Below, piece by piece: positions 56,522 through 64,000 of a stretch of 64,000 nucleotides of DNA; position 1 is the first letter of the stretch, and every line of letters starts with the position of its first letter. Below the pieces are notes generated by a model. That model worked only from the letters and a program-made list of their open reading frames with translations, was not told where the DNA came from and did no database searches. A program made the position numbers and the translations under genes. The stretch is from Neospora caninum Liverpool. Taxonomy: Eukaryota > Apicomplexa > Conoidasida > Eucoccidiorida > Sarcocystidae. Location: contig NC_018394.1 of the NCBI RefSeq assembly GCF_000208865.1, positions 1,757,635-1,821,634 on the forward strand, written 5' to 3'.

Positions 56522-57328
56522 CTCACTCGACTATATTTTGAGTGCTTTCCAACCGTCTATAATTGTCCCAGAAACAACACGGCGTGCATACTGTGAGCCG
56601 GCTGCAATCATTACTGTGCGCGCCACAGCGCTGCCACGCTACCAAGCGCTGTGCTATGGTTCGGCTCCGCAAGACATGGGCCAGGAAACCTGTCTAGCTC
56701 TTCTCATGATGTGTAATAGGGGTTGGCGACACTGAAAAACAAATCCCCTGGTTTGAGTTTCTCACTTGAGCGCTGCTTGATTCACGACTTAGTCTGCCGG
56801 GTACTCTCCATGTACTCGTGCGCATGCACGCGCTGTGTCAAACGCCTCACACACGGGAATTCGTACGGCTCTGCTGTCGCGAGACCAGTCACCCAGCAAC
56901 CGAGTGGGTCTACTAGAGAAATAAACCCATTAAAGCAAACTTTTCTGCTAGAATTATGAGATAGCGATGAAGTAAGCAGAACGAATGTCGGCGGTAAAAT
57001 CTCCCTCGTCTTGTTTCTCAACGTGTCACGACAGCGCCCAATTTCTTTGCGCGGGACTTGAAAACGCGAAACCGCCACGGCCATCGAGAACTTCTTTTCT
57101 CACGGAAGAAGCCCACCCCATTTCTCTTTCGCTATTCGTCTGCTCGGCTTTCTCTTTGCCTCTATGCTGTCGTTACGTTTCCGTCTTGAAAGAACCACGT
57201 CTAACGCATGCACCGTCCAAGTCGGAACCTTAGCACTTTGAGGTTTGAGTGCAAGACAAAAGCGCTCCCCAATCCTGCCGGCGTGCTGTTCTTCCTTCAC
57301 ATGTCTTTCTTATAAGGACTCATTTTCC

Positions 57329-60300
57329 ATGACTCACCTCTCTGTTGCTTCGGCGATGAATCCTAGCGGGATTGTCGCTGGCCCCGCGTATCGGGCGTTT
57401 TGCCGAGGGCATCGGGGGCGCATTCCCTTAGGCGGTGGGCACTCTGGACGGCAAACCGAATGCCTTTCGTCTGGTTCTTGCTTTCCGTCGGATAACAATG
57501 CGAGGAGTCTATTCACTTCTCGCGAAGGGAGAGATGCCCACAGGGAGGCTCGTGCCTCTGGAGGCTGGGAGTGGAGACCGTCGGCACAGCACCAGCATGC
57601 CTTTCGTTCGAGTCCGACGCCAACACCGAGTAGACAGGCGGTCTCGGGAGAGACTTGTCTCGCTTCCGGCACTCGCCCACGGCAAAACGAAAAGAATGCA
57701 TTCCATTCACACACTGCATCGACACAGCGCCAGCGTCGCAGCCTCTGGCTGACGGCTCGTCAACTCGAATCCCGCGTCTCCGCAGGCTCCCGCTCTTCTC
57801 CTGCCTTTTCATTTCCCGCCTCGCCTTCACGCAGCGCTAGAGATGCATCGCCGGGCGCCCTGTGCCGGTTACATCCGACGCGTGGGCCTTCAGGAGCGCC
57901 CTATCCGCTGCAAAATGCGGTACTGCGATCTCCTTGCCTTCTTTCCTGGTGTTCCGCTACTTCTTCCTTCTCCTCTCTCTCTTCGCCATCCTCGTTGCCG
58001 TCAGTGTCTCCCCATCTCTCTCCTTCACGATTTGGTTCAAGCGACTCGAGTTCCCCGCGCCGAGTGTGCGTTGTTGGTGCTGGCCCCGCAGGCTTCTACT
58101 GTGCGAAATATTTGCAGAAGGCAGAGCCAAATCCAGAGAGGTTGCGGGTTGATATGCTCGAGACGCTCCCTTCGCCCTACGGCCTCGTCCGCTACGGGGT
58201 TGCCCCAGACCATCCTGAAGTGAAACATGTCACAGAAGACTTTGACGTTGTAAGGAGCGAATCGTGACGTCCTGGCGAATACGTGCTCGGAAGAACAAAG
58301 CGCACACGAAACGCAAAGACGCTCCAAGTTGCTGACACACGGGCTAGCCGCGCCTGATCTCGCGTGTCTGTATTCGTCCACAGCAGCGTGGGGATAGAGC
58401 GGGCTGCCACAGCGGGGGAGAGCCTTGCGGGTTGTGCGAGGAAACGAAACAGCGTCGAAAACGAATCCGAGGCAAAGCGCACAGAGAGCGAGGAGCAGCG
58501 TGCGCGTTTCCTGAGACAGTTCGAATACGAAGATTCCCTTTCTGCGGCCGAGCACTTGTAGGGGACGGCGCCGTAAAGATCTTAAGGACACGAATGCGAT
58601 CTGGAACATCACCAAAAAAACAAAGAGTCTCCATGTTTTTCTTTGCTACGTCTGCTTTTCCTTTTCATTTCTCCCCCGCTCTTTTCTTCTGCCGCCATCA
58701 GGTTGCACGCCATCCTGGCTTCCGCTTCTTTGGAAACGTCACTCTGGTAAACCGCCTCACACCGTGTCATTTTCTCTGAGGAAGCGAAACACACGTGCGG
58801 GGATGTATGTATATAGTACAAATTCATATACATATCTATGCACTGGACGTTTAGATGTGGATATGCAGATGCACAGAGAAGTGCATACGTATAGCTGTTT
58901 CGACATACGCAGGCACACCTATGTCTAGCTAGCGCAGGTTGGTAGCAGCATTGGTTCTTACGTGAAAGCACTGGCCTAATAAGGAGATCTCCTCACCCCC
59001 CGCCAAACACCGGCACAGATACACAAGAGTGGATGCAAATTCCTCTACCATAATGCGGGGTTGCATAGCTACGAGCCGTGGGTCTACAGTTGCGTGAACA
59101 CTCGCACACAAACCGTTTGTAGATGGCCGAATAGGCGTATGTCGTTTGGAACATGATTATGACTGCGATTCGTGTCTCACGTGACTGGGAACCTAGCCTG
59201 CGTTCAGGACCACGTACAAAGGCCGCACATGGAGATGGATGCCTGGCCTTGCGATGGACAGGCGCTTTCATTTTGGTTTGTAGCAGCTGCGCTGTCTTCT
59301 GTCGTAACTCTTACAGGGTACGGATGTCTCCCTGGAGGAGCTTCGGTCTCTCTACGACGCGGTTATCCTCGCTTACGGCGCTGCCGGTGAGTGTTGTATC
59401 TCTTTCGGACTGCTTTTTGCCGCTCTTCTTTTTGTCTCGCCTCGCATTCTCTCTGTCTTCTCCGAGAATCCTCTTCTCGCGTTTCGTCTTCGTGCTGGCC
59501 GCGAATCGGAAACGCCTTCGGATTGTCAGGAGCTAAAGACAGCCCCATGCGTCTTGTTCTGTTTGAACACCCTGCTCCCGGGGTGACTGCCTCAGGTGAT
59601 CGGCCGCTGCGGATTCCGGGAAGCACGGAACTCCGTGGCTGTCTTTCTGCGCGTGAATTTGTTGGATTCTACAATGCGCATCCGCCGTCGCTTAAGAAGG
59701 CTCTTGCTCTCCTTCCCGAGCTCCCCCCTCACGGAGACGCCCACCGGCTAGGCCTCCGGCCACCGTCAGCATGCGTTGTTGGGTAAACCTCACGGGAAAA
59801 TCTTCATCAGCGGGGGACTATTTGCTAAGACCACGTGAGGCGAGGCAGGCACACTCAGAGCGAATTGCCACGCGCACGTGTGCATAGATACGCGTGGATC
59901 TGTGGTGATATTACGTGTTCTGTGGTAAGAACAAGGCCACGGCGACACACGCGAGTTACGCATGCATGTGTTTTTAAGCAACCTGCAAACCGCGGGTGCG
60001 TCTGCTGCTATTTTCGATTCTGGAAGGACACTGGTCTATTGGGAACTGCAGACGCGTCGGTGCGAGCTCGAGAAACAGGCTTTTAAAAGCTTTTGAGCGT
60101 GGAAAACCTGAGTCTGAGCGACTTGTTTTTGCCATCTCTGTTCCACAGACGCGAAAGCGTCGTGCTCTTCCGCGCAGCCCTTCCGTTTCCACCGAGCCTC
60201 TCGCCGCATGCGTTTGTTTTGGCGTTCTCAGAAATGGAAATGTGGCGCTAGACGCGGCTCGCCTGCTTGTAAAAGCCAGAGAGAAGCTGCGTGCCACAGA

Positions 60301-63300
60301 TATTCACGAGCGCGCCTTGGACTGGTTCACTCACGCAGGCATTCGGGAGGTTACCGTAATCGGCAGACGAGGATGGGTCCAGTCCTCCTTCTCCAACAAG
60401 GAGCTCCGAGAGGTGCGGGATTCGATCGTTCAGTTTGCATGCACCAGCCGCGCGCGTCCCGCGATGCGTGCAAACATGTCGCGATACGCGTTCGCGCGCG
60501 CTGAAAGTGTCAGCAGGACGACCTACCACGCGTGTGCACTCAAGTCTGTTTAACACGATCTATCCTAAACATAAGTGTATGTGCACAAATGCACATACTC
60601 ACTCACATAAACATATATGTATACGGGTGTGAGACGGTCTCCCGTGCTTCGTATATGTTTGAGCACACAACTATCTAGGCTTGATAGACATCGGCGTAGA
60701 TCGCCGGAGGTGGGTACAGAACAGCCAAGCAGCAAATGTTGTGTAGCTTCCTTTTTTCCCCGATGTGGCAGCACGTCTGTGCCGGTCCAGTTTCCTCCCC
60801 GTTTTTCCAGTGTCTATTGTTTGTTGCGCGCTGACCCTGAACATCACCTTCTCGCCTCGTTTGCCATCTTTCTTCACTCTGCAGAGACAGGACACCCACA
60901 CTCGAACCGTGGTGAACACTTGGAGCTTTTGTCTCTGAGGTTTGTCTTCCCTTCAGCTGGTGACCGACGACACGATCCTTGCAGTTATTGATCCCGCCGA
61001 CTTCTCAGCGAGCCTCACCGAGGCTTCCTTGGAAGAACTCCGGGTAAGGACGCCTGGAAGAGATGCGGGGATCTGGCTTCCTAGCAAGTCGAGGCTCGTC
61101 TGTTTCCAATCGAGAGAGAGAGTGCCCACAGTGCCTCGCTTGGCGAGATTCTTCACCTACCTGTCCCGCACAGGATCTGCCAAACACATTTCGTCCATAT
61201 GCATATATACATATCTATTCAGGTATGTGATTGACTATGCTTCGACTGGCGGTGCGTCCTAGGCGTGTCTGACGGCCATGTGTTTCTGCCGCTGTGTGGG
61301 GTGTAGAGACGTCGTTTCTCGCTTGTTCTGATTTTCCTCTCAGGAGTCGCGTTTGAAGCAACGATCGCGCGCACTCTTTGAGCAGATGGCAGCCAACGTG
61401 AGTCAGAAAACACGCGCAAAGCAAACTTCTCGACCTTTTTCTTCTAAGAGACACCTTGCGACCACGACGGCAAACGGCCTGCTGAATAGCCCTGCTACAC
61501 GCTCCGGATACATATACATAAAATGCATATATATGTACGGCGCGTTTCCGCTGCTTTATATCGGCGGCTGTCCGGTATCCAAGTGGCGAATAGAAGGCCC
61601 GAATCGAGAACAAGAAAGAGACCACAGCTGCGGGGATTCGTTGTCTCGCCGTTCAGTCGTCTCTGGATCCCGCTTTTCACACGCGCTTCAAGTCGTTTTC
61701 GATAACTCATCGTTTTCCTAGCCCCCACCCCTGCGAATGGTTTCTTTCGCAGTGGGACGAACGCGAGAGAACAGATCGGCCAATTGTGCATCTCCGTTTT
61801 CTGGCGTCTCCCGTTCGCGCTCTGCCTCATCCTGACGGTGAGTTCCTGTTCCTCGTGTTGCTTCCTTTCGTTTCGGCTTGGGAGCAAGTCTCTGGCAGCT
61901 GCAAAAAAACGGGATTCGTTTCCTGTGTTTCCTCGTGGCTACAGCACGCCTCGAAAACCCTGTACCCTATTCGCCCTCCCACGCAAACGTGCCTGTGTGG
62001 TCGACCGTTTTCTCGCCGCAGACCGCACCCACTTTCACACTTTTCTCCCCGTTTTCTCTCTCGTGCCTGCGGTCTCTCTCTCCTGCCTGTGCGTCAACTG
62101 TTCGCTGAGCGCTTGCGTCTTCCCTCTCCGTTTCCACTGTCCATTTTCCGAGTGATCTTGCCCCTTCGCTCCTTTCCGTTTGTCCTTCCCCTCCTCGCCG
62201 CCCTGTTCTCCTTTTCATTTAGCTGGCCCTCTGCGCACCGCTTCTCACTCCTTATGCTCCGTGCTCTGCCCTAGATGTGTCTCCTTTCCTCCAGCCGAGT
62301 CTCGCCTCCCCTGCTGGTGCCTTCAGACCCGTCGCGGATCGGAGCCTTAGAGGTGACCCGCAATCGCCTGGAAGGCTCGGCAGGCGCCCAGCGAGCCGTG
62401 CCCGAAGAGAGAGGAGCAACACGACAGGAAGACGGTCGAGAGTACGGAGAGGAAACGACTGTTTCGGCAGACGAACGCATGCGAGAGGACTGGGCGTCGA
62501 CTGCGAGGGACACAAACACAACCAAACCTAACCTCCCAGACAGAAGCACGCTCCCGACTTTTCTCTCTGCGGCCTCTGTCGCCTCTTCTTCGCGTTCCCC
62601 TCCTTCGGTCTCGTCGTCCTCTGTCCTGCCTGCATCTCTCCTCATTTGGAGCATCGGCTTCCAGGCTGTGCATGCGCCGAATCTTAGGCTGCCGACGGTG
62701 CCAGGCACCGGAGCTCTAGTAAACGACGGAGGACGCATTCTCGGTCTAGAGGTATGTCCTCGGTCTCCTTAGTTTTCCTTCCTTTCTTCATTTGTTCTTC
62801 TTCGTTTTCCTTCTCCCTGTCCCCTTTCGCTCGCTAGTTGCCTCTGTGCGTGATGCGCCCTGCGCTGATTGCTGTTTTTTTCGTTCTCTTCGTTTTCCTC
62901 TCGTCTCCTCCCGTGGTTTCTTTCCGAGTTCTGTCTTGCGCGCGCCACGCGGTCTCTGCGTTGGTGTTGTTGAGTCTGCACCACGGCAATTCTCTGTTTT
63001 GCTTTTCGTTTGTCTGCAGTCCGATGACAGCGGCAGGACGACCCAGGGGGGGGTGTATGCCAGCGGCTGGGTTCGCCGAGGCCCTCGGGGAGTGATTGCG
63101 ACGAACATCATGGACGCTCGCGAGACGGCTGACCGCGTTCTCGCCGATCTTCACCTTGCTCATTCCGCCACCGGTGCGCGCGCCGAGCCTCAGCTTCCGT
63201 CTGTGACCGCTCCCGTGTCGTCGGCGACCTCGCGTTTTCTCGGCGATTCCTCGGAGACAGGATCCAGAAGAGGCCTCGCGGGTGAGAAAGCAGAGGCGGA

Positions 63301-63607
63301 TGCTGGAGACGAGAGCACGCAGAATGGGAAGATTCAACGGGCCTCGCAGCCCGCAGAGGAACCCAACGCGCGGCCAGAAGAGGCGCACGCGGCGCTGCCT
63401 TCCCTCGAAGACCTTCTCCGAAGGCGCGCCGTACACCCTGTGACGTATCAGGGTTGGCTGCGTGTGAAGGACGAAGAGAAACGGAGAGGCCAAACGCGAG
63501 GGAAGCCTGCAGAGAAGATCGCATGCATCGACGAAATGCTCGCCATCGCCCACGGCGAGCCCCCAACGGCGGGGATCCAAAGGCGTGACGACCGCCCTTC
63601 CCTCTAG
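57329..63607 (+). CDS. FDXR: Mitochondrial-type adrenodoxin/ferredoxin-NADP+ reductase
   Basis: Ten exons: 57329-58249, 58702-58746, 59317-59386, 59530-59782, 60232-60412, 60957-61043, 61344-61397, 61753-61837, 62327-62751, 63020-63607. They give 902 residues, all in phase. The enzyme passes electrons from NADPH through FAD to a mitochondrial [2Fe-2S] ferredoxin that supports Fe-S cluster and heme A synthesis. Motifs: FAD site VCVVGAGPAGFYCAKYL (~245), PYGLVRYGVAPDHPEVKHV, DAVILAYGAAG, AREFVGFYN, NADP site GNGNVALDAARLL (~431) and the C-terminal ASGWVRRGPRGVIATNIMDA. Animal and yeast homologues are ~460-500 residues. The excess is a ~240-residue Ser/Arg-rich leader, presumably including a mitochondrial presequence, and low-complexity inserts in exons 9 and 10. 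It is unrelated to the plant-type apicoplast FNR. ATG 57356 is an alternative start. Confidence 0.92.
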
Positions 63608-64000
63608 GCCTTTTGTGACGCCACCGGTATCGCCAATGATGCCTCTCAGGTGAAAGAACACCTTTCGAACGCAGCCTCCCACGTCGACATATACTCGCAA
63701 ATAAAGGCATATATGTGCCTGAATATAACTGTATGCGGCCAAGTCTTTTCAAGCAACTGGTACAAAACTCTGTGTCGGCAATGGATAATATAGAGATAGT
63801 TCTTTGCACGTATGTGAGCAGGGATGACTGGAAGTCTCCGCAACTTGCAGATCTCTCTATGCAGACATGCACATGACCACGCAAACTACAAACCATATGT
63901 ATGTGTAATAGCATATATATTTGAAAATGTGGTACTTGATGGAATGTGGAGGTAGACTCGGCACGGTTGAAACGCCAGGTTAGGTACGGAACTGTCTTCT
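63608..64000. other. 3' flank of the ferredoxin reductase gene
   Basis: This is AT-richer sequence with ATATATG stretches and AATATAACTGTATG at 63722, a one-mismatch match to the core of the dispersed repeat. No gene is seen. Confidence 0.4.

Larger units (their letters stand above)
53388..57328. other. intergenic region upstream of the ferredoxin reductase
   Basis: About 3.9 kb of fairly balanced composition. It includes the promoter of the 223-residue minus ORF, the weak ORF at 55967-56521, one copy of the dispersed repeat (55035-55110) and, from about 57000, the pyrimidine-richer leader of the plus-strand reductase gene. Nothing else is recognised. Confidence 0.4.

Overview
The window is a GC-rich, intron-rich eukaryotic nuclear segment from a coccidian apicomplexan, most probably Toxoplasma gondii or a very close relative (Hammondia, Neospora). 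The signs are long pyrimidine-rich introns with GT..AG borders, many TA/GT/TATG microsatellites, frequent TGCATGC motifs, and a CRMP-family gene lying next to a plastid-type phosphate translocator. From memory, that neighbour pair matches T. gondii CRMPa and APT1; no database search was possible. There are no bacterial features such as operons, IS elements or CRISPR arrays.

Layout. (1) 594-2029, minus strand: the first visible exon of a disordered protein whose exon end resembles the start of a TBC (Rab-GAP) region; the rest lies beyond the left edge. (2) 6855-25798, plus strand: a 19-exon gene for a ~3,139-residue cysteine-repeat modular protein with a kringle domain, a beta-rich ectodomain, GCC2/GCC3-like cysteine modules, about nine membrane segments and an acidic coiled-coil tail. 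(3) 29298-30353, plus: a single-exon plastid phosphate/triose-phosphate-type translocator (APT1). (4) 32861-35772, minus: DPH1, diphthamide synthesis, 5 exons. (5) 37441-50731, plus: DIS3/Rrp44, the exosome nuclease, 22 exons. (6) 50732-57328: a compositionally different stretch holding a 223-residue signal-peptide ORF on the minus strand (52716-53387) and a weaker ORF (55967-56521). (7) 57329-63607, plus: an adrenodoxin/ferredoxin-NADP reductase of mitochondrial type, 10 exons.

The exon models for genes 2, 4, 5 and 7 were built by hand from splice motifs, reading phase and family similarity. Each sums to a multiple of three and stays open throughout. The least certain parts are exons 2-3 of the CRMP gene and the initiator codons of CRMP and DIS3.

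The genes are not an operon-like pathway. Two act in invasion or organelle transport (CRMP, APT1). DPH1 and the ferredoxin reductase are both linked to Fe-S chemistry: DPH1 uses a [4Fe-4S] cluster, and the reductase powers mitochondrial Fe-S assembly. DIS3 acts in RNA decay. Divergent pairs (minus gene/CRMP; DPH1/DIS3) share intergenic promoter regions, and APT1 and DPH1 converge.
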